Part shown: positions 1 through 11,233 of the stretch, in pieces
Layout of the letters: each line of letters begins with the position of its first letter
How positions within the stretch are numbered: position 1 is the stretch's first letter
The notes under the pieces: generated by a model
What the model saw: only the letters and a program-made list of their open reading frames with translations
Databases searched by the model: none
What the model was told of the DNA's origin: nothing
Translations under genes and position numbers: made by a program
NCBI GenBank assembly: GCA_020847985.1
Contig: JADLBC010000004.1
Coordinates: 1 to 64,000 of the forward strand
Origin: Dehalococcoidia bacterium
Lineage (GTDB): Bacteria > Chloroflexota > Dehalococcoidia > Tepidiformales > Tepidiformaceae
DNA: 64,000 bases
Direction: 5' to 3'

Positions 1-840
1 ATCCTCCAGAACGCCTACCAGGCCCCCATCCGCGACGACCTGATCGCCCGCCGCATCCAGGAAATCAAGGAAGGCGGCGCCGTGGCGGCCGTCTCCGTCA
101 CCCCCATGAACACCAAGCACATGGCCCCCATCGTGCAGGACGCCGGCGCCGACATCCTCGTCGTCCAGTCCACGGTCACGACCGCGCGGCACGAATCGAA
201 CAGCATCGAAGGGCTCCGTTTCGACAAGCTCTTCAAGGACATCCGCATTCCCGTGGTCGTGGGCAACACGGTCGGTTTCGCCGCCACGCTCGAGATCATG
301 CGAACCGGCGTGGCCGGCATCCTCGTCGGGGTTGGCCCCGGCGCTGCCTGCACCAGCCGCGAAGTGCTCGGCATCGGCGTGCCGCAGGTCACGGCGACCA
401 TCGACTGCGCCGCCGCCCGCGACTACTTCCTGCGCGAAACCGGCCGCTACGTCCCCATCATCACTGATGGCGGCATCCGCACGGGCGGCGACGTCTCGAA
501 GTGCTTCGCCTCGGGCGCCGACGGCGTGATGATGGGTTCGCCCTTCGCGGCCACCGCCGAGGCCCCGGGCCGCGGCTACCACTGGGGCATGGCCACCCCG
601 CATGCCAACCTGCCGCGCGGCACCCGCGTCGCCGTCGGCGTGAACACCACCATTCGCAAGACCCTCTGGGGGCCGACCAGCCGCACCGACGGCACGGAGA
701 ACCTCGTGGGCGCGCTCCGCACTGCCATGGGCGTCTGCGGCGCGCACACCATCCGTGAATTCCAGCAGGCTGAGATGGTCATCGCACCCGCCATCAAGAC
801 CGAAGGGAAGATCTACCAGTTTGCGCAGGCTGGCACCTAG
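1..840 (+). CDS. guaB3: GuaB3 family IMP dehydrogenase-like protein (5' partial)
   Basis: The frame is open from base 1, so the N-terminus lies outside the window. The protein belongs to the IMP dehydrogenase/GMP reductase TIM-barrel superfamily. The catalytic loop GVGPGAACTSR, with its cysteine codon at 349-351, matches the IMPDH loop, and ADGVMMGSPFAATAEAPG is the following phosphate-binding region. The shortened C-terminal half and the loop wording fit the GuaB3 branch found beside guaB in actinobacteria and Chloroflexota, rather than canonical GuaB with CBS domains. guaA and purD lie just downstream on the other strand, so the neighbourhood is purine synthesis. The exact substrate of GuaB3 proteins is less settled than for GuaB. 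Confidence 0.88.
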   Translation: MLQNAYQAPIRDDLIARRIQEIKEGGAVAAVSVTPMNTKHMAPIVQDAGADILVVQSTVTTARHESNSIEGLRFDKLFKDIRIPVVVGNTVGFAATLEIMRTGVAGILVGVGPGAACTSREVLGIGVPQVTATIDCAAARDYFLRETGRYVPIITDGGIRTGGDVSKCFASGADGVMMGSPFAATAEAPGRGYHWGMATPHANLPRGTRVAVGVNTTIRKTLWGPTSRTDGTENLVGALRTAMGVCGAHTIREFQQAEMVIAPAIKTEGKIYQFAQAGT

Positions 841-1447
841 CCTCGCCCTCGCGTTCGCGATAGTGACGGCGGCCCTCCACCCGGGGGCCGCCGTTTTCGC
901 GCAGCCATCCTGTCCCGCGCCGCTCGAAGGCGCCGCCCTCCAGGAGGCAGTTCGCACCGCCAGCCTGGTCGTCGTCGGCACCTGGCTGCGAACCGAACCC
1001 GACCCAGTCAGGACGGATACCGGTACCGTCGTCCTCGCGCCCGAGGCGTTCCTCAAGGGCCCGACGAGCGCGCGCGAAATCCGGCTGGCCGCGGGCTTCC
1101 CCGGCCCCTGCCGGGGCACATCCGCGACCGCCGGCGACCGCGTCCTGTTCATCCTCACCGGCGACCCCGAACACCCGGCATACCCCGAGCCCGAACGCGC
1201 GTGGATCCTCCGCGACGGCCGCGCCATCAGCCAGGTCAAGACTGACCAGCAGCCTATTTCCGAGGCCGAACTCGTTTCGCGCATCCGCGCGCTGACGAAC
1301 CAGTACACCGTGCCCGCCGCCGGCGAATCCGAGGGCGCCGGGATCGACTGGGGCAGGACCGTGCTGCCGGTGGGGTTCGCCGTGCTGGCCCTGTTCGGGG
1401 TCGGCCTCGTGCTCATGCGCACCTGGCACCGCATCGACCCCAGCTAG
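821..1447 (+). CDS. Predicted exported protein with C-terminal membrane anchor
   Basis: I do not recognise a family. The chosen start is TTG at 821, which overlaps the guaB3 end by 20 bases. From it, the protein opens with LRRLAPSLALAFAIVTAAL, a normal signal peptide (basic start, hydrophobic core). The middle region has a pattern of short beta strands and two cysteines that could form a disulfide. A hydrophobic segment near the C-terminus (TVLPVGFAVLALFGVGLVL) followed by Arg looks like a membrane anchor. Overall it looks like an NTR-like or TIMP-like extracellular domain, but that is a guess. A longer reading from 755 would put 22 residues of guaB3-overlapping low-complexity sequence first, so I rejected it. 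Overlap suggests co-transcription with guaB3. Confidence 0.6.
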   Translation: MRRLAPSLALAFAIVTAALHPGAAVFAQPSCPAPLEGAALQEAVRTASLVVVGTWLRTEPDPVRTDTGTVVLAPEAFLKGPTSAREIRLAAGFPGPCRGTSATAGDRVLFILTGDPEHPAYPEPERAWILRDGRAISQVKTDQQPISEAELVSRIRALTNQYTVPAAGESEGAGIDWGRTVLPVGFAVLALFGVGLVLMRTWHRIDPS

Positions 1448-1463
1448 GCGCCTTGCGGAATCC

Positions 1464-1469
1464 GCTAGA
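1464..1469 (+). promoter_or_regulatory. Putative -10 box of the Uma2-like gene
   Basis: TAGACT lies 22 bases before the preferred GTG start. It fits the TANNNT boxes seen before many genes in this window. No convincing -35 was seen. Confidence 0.35.
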
Positions 1470-1491
1470 CTGGATGCGAACGGAGGGTCAG

Positions 1492-2130
1492 GTGGCCGCG
1501 CTTCCCGCTTCTTCCGCGCACGAAGTCGTCATCCTGGAATCTGGCGACCGCATGAGCCAGCCGGAGTTCCACCGGCGGTACTGCGCCTCGAAGGTCACGC
1601 GCGCCGAGCTTATCGAAGGAGTGGTGTACGTGAGCTCGCCTTTGCGACTGGACGTGCATGGTGAACCCGAGGCCGACCTCGGCGCCTGGGTCTCACAGTA
1701 CCGGGCGTCCCGTCCCGGCATCCGTGCTGGTCACAATGCCACGCTCATCCTCGACAGCGACAATGAGGTCCAGCCGGACATCGTTCTCTTCAGGGTTGGC
1801 GGCTCCGCGCGGCTCACCGAGGATGGCTACATCACGGGCGCGCCCGAGATGGTGATCGAAATCGCCGCCTCCAGCCGCTCCATCGACCTCGGCGACAAGA
1901 TGCGCGCCTATCGCCGAAACGGCGTCCGCGAGTACATCGTCTGGCGCGCGCTTGATAGCGAACTCGACTGGTTCGTGCTCCGCGATGCCGAATACGCGCG
2001 CCTCGCTCCGGATGCTGAAGGCGTCATCGAGAGCGAAGTCTTCGCCGGGCTGCGTCTGCCCGTCGCGCGGCTGCTCGCCGGAGATCTCGCGGCCGTGCTC
2101 GCCGCGGTCCAGCCCCCGCCGGGGGACTAA
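1492..2130 (+). CDS. Uma2 family (DUF820) PD-(D/E)XK endonuclease-like protein
   Basis: This is a DUF820/Uma2 protein with a restriction-endonuclease-like fold. The family signatures are visible in order: the Glu segment AELIEGVVYVSSP, the Asp segment QPDIVLF, then PEMVIEIAASSRSIDLGDKMRAYRRNGVREYIVW, which carries the E-x-K-like active-site and K-x-x-x-Y elements. The function of the family is unknown, although it is very abundant in Chloroflexota and cyanobacteria. GTG at 1492 is preferred because GGAGGG lies at 1482-1487. Upstream starts at 1474 (ATG) and 1453 (TTG) are in frame, and a TAGACT -10-like box at 1464-1469 suggests transcription begins after them. The last four bases overlap convergently with purD. 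Confidence 0.75.
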   Translation: MAALPASSAHEVVILESGDRMSQPEFHRRYCASKVTRAELIEGVVYVSSPLRLDVHGEPEADLGAWVSQYRASRPGIRAGHNATLILDSDNEVQPDIVLFRVGGSARLTEDGYITGAPEMVIEIAASSRSIDLGDKMRAYRRNGVREYIVWRALDSELDWFVLRDAEYARLAPDAEGVIESEVFAGLRLPVARLLAGDLAAVLAAVQPPPGD

Positions 2131-3389
2131 ACGAGGCCCACGTCCTTGCGGTAGTAGGCGTCGGTGTACTCGATACGCCGGACGTTGTCGTATGCCTTCG
2201 CGCGCGCGTCTTCGATCGTCGGACCGGTCGCCACGACGGTGAGCACACGCCCGCCGTTCGTCACGATGCCGCGTTCGTCGTTCTTCGTCCCGGCGTGGAA
2301 AACCTGCACGTCCGGATCCACCGTATCCAGGCCGCGGATGACGTAGCCGAGCTTGTACGTTGCCGGGTAGCCCGCGCTGCACATCACGACGCCCACCGCC
2401 GGCTCCGCCTTCCACCGGACCTCGACCTCGTGGAGCCGCTGCTGCGCGGCCGCGTGGCAGACTTCGAAGAGGTCGCTCTCCAGCCGCATCATGAGAGCCT
2501 GCGTTTCCGGGTCCCCGAAGCGCGCGTTGTACTCCAGCACGTAGGCGCCATCGGCCGAGACCATCAGCCCCGGGAAGAGCGTCCCACTGAACGGCGCGCC
2601 TTCGGCGGCCATCCCGGCGAGGGTCCGTTCGACGACCTCGCGCCGGACCTCCTCGGCCATCTCCTTCGTCACGAGCTTGCTCGGCGAATAGGCGCCCATG
2701 CCGCCCGTGTTGAGGCCCTTATCCCCGTCCTGCGCGCGCTTGTAGTCGGTGGAAAACGGCATCATCGCCGCGGTCTTGCCGTCGCAGAAGGCGTGACTGC
2801 TTGTCTCCCAGCCGTACAGGCGCTGTTCGATGAGCACGGTATCGCCCGCGGACCCGAAATCGCGCCGGACCATCGCGATATCGAGCGCCTCCAGCGCGTC
2901 GCGCGTCCCGTTGCAGACGATGACGCCCTTGCCCGCCGCCAGCCCGCTCGATTTCACCACGCAGGGCCGGTCGTTCAGCGATTCGACGTAGGCGCACGCT
3001 TCGCGGTAGTCCGTGAACGACCGCGCGGCCGCCGTGCGGATGCCGTGCCGCACCATGAACTCCTTCGACCACTCCTTGCTTGATTCGAGCCGCGCCGCCG
3101 CCCGTGTCGGGCCGTAGCAGAGGATGCCCTCGGCCGTGAGCCGGTCGACCAGCCCCAGCGGCTGCGGGTCGTCCATGGTCGCGAGGTAGAAGTCGATGCC
3201 GTGCGCTTTCGCCGCCTTCGCCAGCCCGTCGATGTCCTTCGGCTGGACGGGGATGTTCGTGCCCACGAGCGCCGTCCCGGCGTTGCCGGGTGCGATGAAG
3301 ACCTCGTCCACGCGCGGGCTTTGCCGCAGCTTCCAGGCCACGGCATGCTCGCGCGCACCCATGCCGACCAGCAGGACTTTCGAGCCCAT
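2127..3389 (-). CDS. purD: Phosphoribosylamine--glycine ligase (GAR synthetase)
   Basis: This ATP-grasp enzyme joins glycine to phosphoribosylamine in the second step of purine synthesis. The 420-aa length is typical. The visible landmarks are the N-terminal nucleotide loop GMGAREHAVAWK (residues 9-20), the ATP-grasp lysine strand VVKSSGLAAGKGVIV (about 143-157), GLNTGGMGAYSP, the metal-binding ARFGDPETQ, and the C-terminal YRKDVG. One oddity is that the usual VVGPE motif before the linker reads LATMDDP (69-75). The gene follows guaA by 20 bases on the same strand, so guaA-purD is probably an operon. Its 3' end carries a GC-rich hairpin and converges on the Uma2-like gene. Confidence 0.93.
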   Translation of the reverse strand: MGSKVLLVGMGAREHAVAWKLRQSPRVDEVFIAPGNAGTALVGTNIPVQPKDIDGLAKAAKAHGIDFYLATMDDPQPLGLVDRLTAEGILCYGPTRAAARLESSKEWSKEFMVRHGIRTAAARSFTDYREACAYVESLNDRPCVVKSSGLAAGKGVIVCNGTRDALEALDIAMVRRDFGSAGDTVLIEQRLYGWETSSHAFCDGKTAAMMPFSTDYKRAQDGDKGLNTGGMGAYSPSKLVTKEMAEEVRREVVERTLAGMAAEGAPFSGTLFPGLMVSADGAYVLEYNARFGDPETQALMMRLESDLFEVCHAAAQQRLHEVEVRWKAEPAVGVVMCSAGYPATYKLGYVIRGLDTVDPDVQVFHAGTKNDERGIVTNGGRVLTVVATGPTIEDARAKAYDNVRRIEYTDAYYRKDVGLV

Positions 3390-3409
3390 CTATCGCCTCT
3401 CCCCGGGAG

Positions 3410-5014
3410 CTACTCCCACTCGATGGTGCCGGGCGGCTTGCTCGTGATGTCGTACACCACTCGGTTGATACCGGGCACTTCGTTGACGATGCGGTTCGAC
3501 ATGCGCGCCAGCAGTTCGTGCGGGAGCCGCGCCCAGTCCGCCGTCATGGCGTCGTCGGCGATGACGGCGCGAATCGCGACGGCGTTCCCGTAGGTCCGGA
3601 AATCGCCCATCACGCCCACGGTCTTGGTGTCCGTGAGCACGGCGAAGCTCTGCCAGATTTCGCGATACAGGCCCGCGTTGCGGATCTCGTCCATGACGAT
3701 GCGGTCCGCCCCGCGAAGCATCTCCAGCCGCTCGTGGGTGACTTCGCCCATCACGCGGATGGCGAGGCCGGGGCCGGGGAACGGGTGGCGCCACACCATC
3801 TCCTCGGGCAGCCCGAGCGCTTCGCCGATGCGCCGCACTTCGTCCTTGAAAAGGTAGCGCAGCGGTTCGACGAGCCCGAGGTTCATATCCGGCGGCAGCC
3901 CGCCCACGTTGTGGTGCGTCTTGATCTTCGCCGCGCCCTTGCCCGAACCGGCACTTTCGATGACGTCCGGGTAGACCGTGCCCTGGCAGAGCCAGCGCGC
4001 GTCCTCGATGCGGCGCGCCTCGCGCTCGAAGATGTGCACGAAGGTGTTCCCGATGCGCACGCGCTTGGTCTCGGGATTGGTGACTTCCGCGAGCGTCGAA
4101 AGGAACTCGTGCTCGGCTTCGACATGCACGAGATTGATGCGCATGTGGCGGCGGAAGGTCTCCACCACTTCTTCCGCCTCGCCCTGCCGGAGGAGGCCGT
4201 TGTCCACGAAGATGCACGTCAGCTGGTCGCCGATCGCCCGGTGCACGAGCGCCGCGGCGACCGCGCTATCGACGCCCCCGGAGAGTCCGCAGATCACCCG
4301 TTCGCTGCCGACCTGCTCGCGGATCGCGGCGATCGTCTCTTCGATGAAGTTGCCCGCGGTCCAGGTGCCTTCGCAGCCGCACACGCCCATCGCGAAGTTC
4401 CGGAGCATGTCGCCCCCGCGCGGCGTGTGCACGACCTCCGGGTGGAACTGCAGGCCGTAGTAGCCGCGCGATTCGTCCGCCATCACCGCCACCGGCGAGT
4501 TCGCCGACCGCGCGATGCTTGAGAACCCGGGAGGCAGCGCCTCGATGCGGTCGCCGTGGCTCATCCACACGTCCAGCTCGCCGGGCAACCCCGCGAGCAA
4601 CCGCGACTCCGCCGTCCGCTCGATAGCCGCCGGGCCGAACTCCTTCGCCTGCCCGGGGGCCACGTGCCCGCCGAGCTGGTGGGCGAGCAGCTGCATCCCA
4701 TAACAGATACCCAGCACCGGGACGCCGCTTTCGTACACCCACGCCGGCGCCTGGGGCGCGCCCTCCTCATAGACGCTGTTCGGGCCGCCCGAAAGGATGA
4801 CCCCGCGCAGGTCGAGCCCCGCCACGCGCTCGGGGCCGGCGTCCCAGGGGAGCACCTCGCAGAAGATATTCAGCTCGCGGATGCGGCGCGCGATGAGCAG
4901 GCTGTACTGCGCGCCAAAGTCGATGACCACGATCGTTTCGTGGCCGATCGCGGGATTCGCCAGGTCGTTTGTCGAGGTATCCAGGGGGGCCGCCGGGGAA
5001 GTGGGATCGGGCAT
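3410..5014 (-). CDS. guaA: GMP synthase (glutamine-hydrolysing)
   Basis: The enzyme converts XMP to GMP, using glutamine as the ammonia source. The N-terminal class-I glutamine amidotransferase domain has the nucleophile motif LGICYGMQ (Cys104 from the start used here) and the HPEV catalytic His. The ATP-pyrophosphatase domain has GLSGGVDS (P-loop, about 255), and the C-terminal dimerisation domain ends in the conserved KPPGTIEWE. The start used (5014) lies five bases after TACTTT at 5020-5025, suggesting a leaderless mRNA. An upstream ATG at 5032 has GGAGGG close by and would add six residues, so the start is open. It heads a guaA-purD unit. Confidence 0.94.
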   Translation of the reverse strand: MPDPTSPAAPLDTSTNDLANPAIGHETIVVIDFGAQYSLLIARRIRELNIFCEVLPWDAGPERVAGLDLRGVILSGGPNSVYEEGAPQAPAWVYESGVPVLGICYGMQLLAHQLGGHVAPGQAKEFGPAAIERTAESRLLAGLPGELDVWMSHGDRIEALPPGFSSIARSANSPVAVMADESRGYYGLQFHPEVVHTPRGGDMLRNFAMGVCGCEGTWTAGNFIEETIAAIREQVGSERVICGLSGGVDSAVAAALVHRAIGDQLTCIFVDNGLLRQGEAEEVVETFRRHMRINLVHVEAEHEFLSTLAEVTNPETKRVRIGNTFVHIFEREARRIEDARWLCQGTVYPDVIESAGSGKGAAKIKTHHNVGGLPPDMNLGLVEPLRYLFKDEVRRIGEALGLPEEMVWRHPFPGPGLAIRVMGEVTHERLEMLRGADRIVMDEIRNAGLYREIWQSFAVLTDTKTVGVMGDFRTYGNAVAIRAVIADDAMTADWARLPHELLARMSNRIVNEVPGINRVVYDITSKPPGTIEWE

Positions 5015-5019
5015 AGCCG

Positions 5020-5025
5020 AAAGTA
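5020..5025 (-). promoter_or_regulatory. Putative -10 box for guaA-purD
   Basis: On the minus strand TACTTT lies five bases before the ATG at 5014. If it is used, the guaA transcript has almost no 5' leader. It would lie inside the longer alternative coding start. Confidence 0.35.
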
Positions 5026-5215
5026 CCAACATCCCCCTCCGCCGGTCAACGAACGGGGCGCGCGCGGCCGGGTGTGGCGGCCCTCACACACGCTGGATCA
5101 AAAACATCGCCTCGTTCAGCATGTGGTAACTTTTTCAGCCTGGCATCGTTCCCGGGTTCGAAGGGGCCTGCTTGCTCCTCGCCCACGCCATCGCCCACGC
5201 GCACCAAGGGGAATC

Positions 5216-6960
<1,745 letters not shown>

Positions 6961-6964
<4 letters not shown>

Positions 6965-8757
6965 GCGCCGAACCGGTTCCTCAGCGCGGCGGCCTGGCGG
7001 GAGCGGCGCGGATGCTCGCGCCGCGCTGGCGCGCCATGCTCGCCGCCGTCGTCTCGATCGTCCTCTTCACGGCCGCGAGCCTGGGCAAGCCGCTCGTCAT
7101 CCAGTACGCCCTCGACCACGGCGTCGCCGACCGCGACAAGGGAGCGCTGGTATTCGCGGGCGTGCTCTTCTTCGGGCTGATCTGCGTGATCTACGCGTTC
7201 CAGGCGCTCGCCACCTACACGGTGAACCGCATCGGCCAGGACTTCCTCCGCGAACTGCGGGTGCGGCTGTTCACCCACTACCAGCGCATGTCGCTCTCGT
7301 TCTTCGAACGCGAAAACGCGGGCCGCCTCGTCTCGCGCATGACCGCCGACATCCAGGCGCTCACGGATGTGCTCAACAACGGCTTCCTCATGCTCATCCA
7401 GAGCAGCCTGACGCTGGCGGGCGCGGTCATCATCCTGTTGTTCCTGAACTGGAAGCTGTTCCTGTTCACGGCCCTCATCCTCCCCCCGCTGCTGTTCGCG
7501 ACGGCCATCTTCCGCACGGCCTCCGAGCGCGCGTACTCGTCGGTGCGCGAACGCATCGCCGATGTCCTCATCCACATGCAGGAGACGTTCGCCGGGCTGC
7601 GCGTCGTCCAGGCGTTCGTGCGCGAGCAGCACAATATGGAACGCTTCGGCGCGATCAACGAGCGCAACTTCGAAGCGAACGTGAAGGCCGTCCGCATCTC
7701 GGCCATCTATTTCCCGTTCGTCGAATGGCTGGGCGGCCTGGGGATCGCGATCATCCTCTACTTTGGCGGACGCCAGGTCGCGGGCGAGGAGGTGTCCATC
7801 GGCACCGTCGCCGCCTTCGTCTTCTACCTGGAGTTCATCTTCCAGCCGATCCAGAACCTCTCGCAGGTCTACGACATGGCCCAGAGCGCGGGCGCGGCGC
7901 TGAACAAGATCTTCGCGCTGCTCGGCCTTCGCCCCGAGGTGCGCGAGCCCGAAAAGCCTGCCGTCCTCCCCGGTCCGGTGCGCGGGCGCATCGCCGTCGA
8001 AGGCCTCGAATTCGGCTACATCCCGGGGCGGCCCGTCCTCCGCGATATCGACGTGGTCATTGAGCCGGGCGAACACATCGTGCTCGTCGGTCCCACGGGC
8101 GCCGGCAAGTCGACGCTCGCGAAGATGATGACGCGCTTCTACGACCCCACGGCCGGGCGCGTGACGCTCGACGGCATCGACCTGCGCGCGATCGCGGGCG
8201 CCGACCTCCGGGCGCAGGTCACGATGGTCCCGCAGGAGGGCTTCCTCTTCAGCGGCACGATCCGCGAGAACATCCTCTTCGGCCGCCCCGGGGCGACGGA
8301 TGACGAACTCCGGGCGGCCTGCCGCGACCTGGGCGTCGACGGCTTCATCACCGCGCTGCCCGAGGGGTACGACACGTACGTCAGCTTCCGCGGCTCCCGC
8401 CTTTCGGCCGGGCAGAAGCAGCTCGTGTCCATCGCCCGGGCGTTCGTCGCCGACCCACCGGTGCTGGTGCTCGACGAGGCGACATCCAGCCTCGATCCGG
8501 CGACGGAGGGCATGGTCGAGGCGGCGTTGCGCCGCCTCCTCGCGGGCCGCACGAGCATCGTCATCGCGCACCGTCTCAGCACCGCCGAACACGCCGACCG
8601 CGTCCTCGTCATCGATGATGGCCGCGTGGTCGAGAGCGGCCCGCACGCCGCGCTCCTCGCCCGGGGCGGCTATTACACTGCCCTGTACCGCCAGTGGACG
8701 CGGGGCCGCGAGCCCGGACATGGCGGGCCGCTGCGAACGTCCCCCGAGCCCGCCTGA
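6961..8757 (+). CDS. ABC exporter subunit, catalytic half (transmembrane + ATPase)
   Basis: This is the partner of the preceding subunit, with an ATGA overlap of four bases that implies translational coupling. Its 598 residues contain a six-helix transmembrane domain and an ATPase domain. Walker A is GPTGAGKST (about 378-386), Walker B VLVLDEATSSLD has the catalytic Glu, and the H-loop is IVIAHRLST. The signature motif is LSAGQ instead of LSGGQ. In the known asymmetric exporters, the degenerate site combines the Asp-type Walker B of one subunit with the altered signature of the other. That is the combination seen here. A hairpin terminator follows at 8767-8792. Confidence 0.9.
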
Positions 8758-8766
8758 GGCACGAAA

Positions 8767-8792
8767 AAGGGCGCCCCCGCGGGAGCGCCCTT
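8767..8792. terminator. Bidirectional hairpin terminator between convergent genes
   Basis: Perfect 8-bp arms AAGGGCGC and GCGCCCTT enclose a 10-base loop. Five A's on the left give a T-tract on the minus strand, so it best serves the MaoC-type gene ending at 8813. It also lies ten bases after the ABC gene. Confidence 0.7.
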
Positions 8793-8812
8793 CACGCCAC
8801 TGCTGTTCGGAA

Positions 8813-9229
8813 CTAGGGCAGGACGACCGTCGCCGTGCCCGGCGTGGTCTTCTTCCCATCGGCCATTTCGGTCCAGATCTCGAGTTCGACGAGCTTCTCG
8901 CCGTTCTCTTCGAACTTGCGCGTGACGACACCCTTGCAGGTGATGTCCTGGTTCGGGAAGTCCATGCCGCGGTAGCTGCAGCCGTACTTCTTGATGCGGC
9001 CGGTGTTGCCGATCCAGTCGTGGACCAGCTGGCCAAGGAAGGCGTTCTTCAGGGCGCCATGCACGATGATGCCGCTGAGGCCCGTGTTCTTCGCGAAGCC
9101 GTCATCGTAGTGAATCTGGTAGAAGTCGCCGGAAGCGGCGGCCCACACCACGAGCTGCTGCGTGCTGCAGTTCTTCTTCAGTTCCGGGATCGACATCCCT
9201 TCCTGAACTTCGGCCCAGGTAACAGCCAT
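8813..9229 (-). CDS. MaoC-like hotdog dehydratase
   Basis: This 138-aa single-hotdog protein resembles (R)-specific enoyl-CoA hydratases. The hydratase motif is seen as ASGDFYQIHYDDGFAKNTG, with Asp35 and His40 in the catalytic positions, followed by GIIVHGALKNAF. The adjacent upstream gene encodes a second hotdog-like protein only ten bases away. They probably form a two-subunit dehydratase acting on acyl-CoA substrates, as for other split MaoC pairs. The acyl-CoA dehydrogenase on the same strand further upstream supports a role in acyl-CoA metabolism. The precise substrate cannot be read from the sequence. Confidence 0.82.
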   Translation of the reverse strand: MAVTWAEVQEGMSIPELKKNCSTQQLVVWAAASGDFYQIHYDDGFAKNTGLSGIIVHGALKNAFLGQLVHDWIGNTGRIKKYGCSYRGMDFPNQDITCKGVVTRKFEENGEKLVELEIWTEMADGKKTTPGTATVVLP

Positions 9230-9239
9230 CGTCCGCCTC

Positions 9240-9734
9240 CTAGTAGCGAATGAGCTTGCCGGTCGAAATCGCCACGACTTCGCCGTCCCGCTTATAGACC
9301 GTCTTCGAGGTCACGACCAGCATCTCGCCGATCGAACCCTTCGTCTCCTCCAGGTCGGAGGTGTGCGTTGCCGAGGTGAGCACGTCGCCGGCGCAGATGT
9401 CGGCCAGGTACTCGATCTCGGTGCCGCCATTGAGGATGCGGCGGAGCGGACGGCTGGGCTGCGGGCCCATCGCCGCGGTCGGGTCCATCCGGGGCGCGCC
9501 GGGATTGAAGATGGGCGTGCCGAGGAAGCCCGGCGGGCACGGCAGGTCGCGGTAACCGGCTGCCTTCGCCGCGTCGACGTCGTAGTACACCGGGTCGGTG
9601 TGGCCCGTCGCGCGCGCGAACAGGCGCACCATCGTGCGGTCCACTTCCTGGGTCGTCGAGCGGCCCTCGACGCCGATCGTGGCACGCATCTCGGGCGTGA
9701 TGAGAGGCTCCTTCGCCTCCGTGGGTGCGGACAT
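9240..9734 (-). CDS. MaoC-like protein, FAS1-type dehydratase (N-terminal half) family
   Basis: This 164-aa hotdog protein looks like the substrate-binding half of a two-gene MaoC dehydratase. Supporting segments are LFARATGHTDPVYYDVDAAKAAGYRDLPCPPGF and GGTEIEYLADICAGDVL, both typical of the dehydratase-associated N-terminal domain. The chosen start has GAGGGA six bases before the ATG. An upstream in-frame extension to 9827 is low complexity and is rejected. The gene precedes the catalytic-type MaoC gene by ten bases, so they are co-transcribed and probably form a heteromer. Confidence 0.78.
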   Translation of the reverse strand: MSAPTEAKEPLITPEMRATIGVEGRSTTQEVDRTMVRLFARATGHTDPVYYDVDAAKAAGYRDLPCPPGFLGTPIFNPGAPRMDPTAAMGPQPSRPLRRILNGGTEIEYLADICAGDVLTSATHTSDLEETKGSIGEMLVVTSKTVYKRDGEVVAISTGKLIRY

Positions 9735-9873
9735 GCTGTATCCCTCACAGGTTGAGCTGGACGAGCCCGGGCGCTCGTGCGCACGGGTTGCCGCCGCATC
9801 TTGCGGCACGAGGTGCCCCGGATTCAAGCCGGGTTAGAATTTCGCGGCCTCGCGCGTCCTTTCGCCGGAAACG

Positions 9874-9906
9874 CGCCGCCCCCGGCGTTCGCGGTTGGGG
9901 GCGGCG
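9874..9906. terminator. GC-rich hairpin after acyl-CoA dehydrogenase gene
   Basis: Perfect 10-bp arms (CGCCGCCCCC and GGGGGCGGCG) surround a 13-base loop 24 bases past the stop of the dehydrogenase gene. The T-run that follows on the minus strand is short, so termination efficiency is uncertain. Confidence 0.5.
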
Positions 9907-9930
9907 GTGAGTGGCAAACGCGTGCGCCGG

Positions 9931-11049
9931 TCAGCCGCGGGGCAGCCCCAGCCCGCGCGTCGCGATCACGTTGCGCTGGATTTCGCTCGTGCCGCCCTCG
10001 ATCGTGTTCGCCACCGAACGAAGGAAGCCGTGGCTGTACTGCTCGCCCGGGGCGCCCGCGCGGTGCCCCTGCGAATGCATCCCCAGCACGCCCATCGTCA
10101 TGTTCGTCACGCGCTGGTTCAGCTCCATGGCCGAAAGCTTCGCCATCTGCGCGAGCAGCGTCGGCGCGATGCCCGTCTTCTCCTGCTCCGCCGCGATCCG
10201 GTAGCCCACGAAGCGCAGCACCTGGGCCGCCACCACGCAGTCGACCAGCCGCGCCCGCGTCTGCTCGTTCAGCGATGCCTGCTTCGACTTGATCAGCCCG
10301 ATGAAGTCGTCGAGCGTCCGCCGCGCGCCCGAGGTCGAGCCGATGGACGAGCGTTCGAAGTCGAGGGCGACCGCGAGCGTGTACCAGCCGCGGTTCTCTT
10401 CGCCGACCAGGTTCTTCGCGGGGATGCGGACGTTGTCGAAGAAGACTTCGTTGAACTCGTGGTCGCCGGCCATGTTCACCAGCGGGCGAATCGAGATCCC
10501 CGGCGCGTCCATCGGCAGGCAGAAGAGTGACATGCCCTTGTGCTTGGGCACGTTCGGGTCGGTGCGGACGGCCAGCCAGCCCCAGTTCGAACGGTGCGCG
10601 CCCGAGGTCCAGATCTTCTGGCCGTTCACGATGAAGTCGTCCCCGTCGCGCTCGGCGCGTGTCTGCAGCGCCGCGAGGTCCGAACCGGCGCCGGGCTCGG
10701 AGTAGAGCGTGCACCAGATGTCCCGCCCGCTCGTGATCCCCGGGAGGTAGCGCTCCTTTTGTTCGGGCGTGCCGTAGAGCATGAGCGCCGGGCCGACCCA
10801 CATCGTGCCCATGTTCCCCGAAGGAATGCGCCGGTATCCCATGACCTCGTTGAAGACCATCTGTTCCATGGGCGTGGCGCCCTTGCCGCCGTACTCCTCG
10901 GGCCAGGCGAGCGCGAGCCAGCCGCGCTTCACCAGCTCCTCGCGCACCGTGTCGTAAAACTCCTCGTCCCGCTGCTCGGGGAGGCTATCGGCGAAGTCGC
11001 TGGCCTCTTTCTGGAAGGCCTGGTGCCGTTCGGAAAGGCGAAAGTCCAC
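9931..11049 (-). CDS. Acyl-CoA dehydrogenase family protein
   Basis: This flavoenzyme would oxidise an acyl-CoA thioester at the alpha-beta bond. The 372-aa length and domain order match the family. There is an N-terminal helical domain (LSERHQAFQKEASDFADSL), the FAD/substrate strand YSEPGAGSDLAALQTRAERDGD, NGQKIWTSGAH, and a C-terminal helical domain ending in ANTIEGGTSEIQRNVIATRGLGLPRG. GTG at 11049 is chosen because AGGAG lies seven bases before it. The longer frame to 11184 adds an unlikely N-terminus. It resembles the divergent dehydrogenases common in steroid or branched-chain degraders, but the substrate is not determined. No electron-transfer flavoprotein genes are adjacent. Confidence 0.88.
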   Translation of the reverse strand: MDFRLSERHQAFQKEASDFADSLPEQRDEEFYDTVREELVKRGWLALAWPEEYGGKGATPMEQMVFNEVMGYRRIPSGNMGTMWVGPALMLYGTPEQKERYLPGITSGRDIWCTLYSEPGAGSDLAALQTRAERDGDDFIVNGQKIWTSGAHRSNWGWLAVRTDPNVPKHKGMSLFCLPMDAPGISIRPLVNMAGDHEFNEVFFDNVRIPAKNLVGEENRGWYTLAVALDFERSSIGSTSGARRTLDDFIGLIKSKQASLNEQTRARLVDCVVAAQVLRFVGYRIAAEQEKTGIAPTLLAQMAKLSAMELNQRVTNMTMGVLGMHSQGHRAGAPGEQYSHGFLRSVANTIEGGTSEIQRNVIATRGLGLPRG

Positions 11050-11233
11050 GTCGTGCTCCTGGTGCTGGTCAGGCTGGTCGTGCGTTCGGGCGCCGGGCGC
11101 CATGGAACGATTTTTCGAACCACGGCCACAGTACCGCGCCGCGCTCCACCGGAACAGCACACCCCCTGCACCCGGGCACACCAAGAGGCCGGGACGATCG
11201 CCCCGGCCTCTCGCGCCGTTGCCTTCGAAAGCC

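Noticed and set aside
5140-5175. GGTTCGAA, resembling a tRNA T-loop
   Set aside because: The flanking bases do not pair as a T-stem and no cloverleaf could be drawn. No tRNA was found elsewhere in the window.
4556-5215. N-terminal extension of the first ABC subunit
   Set aside because: It runs antisense to guaA and reads as charged low-complexity sequence. The ATG at 5216 has its own ribosome site.
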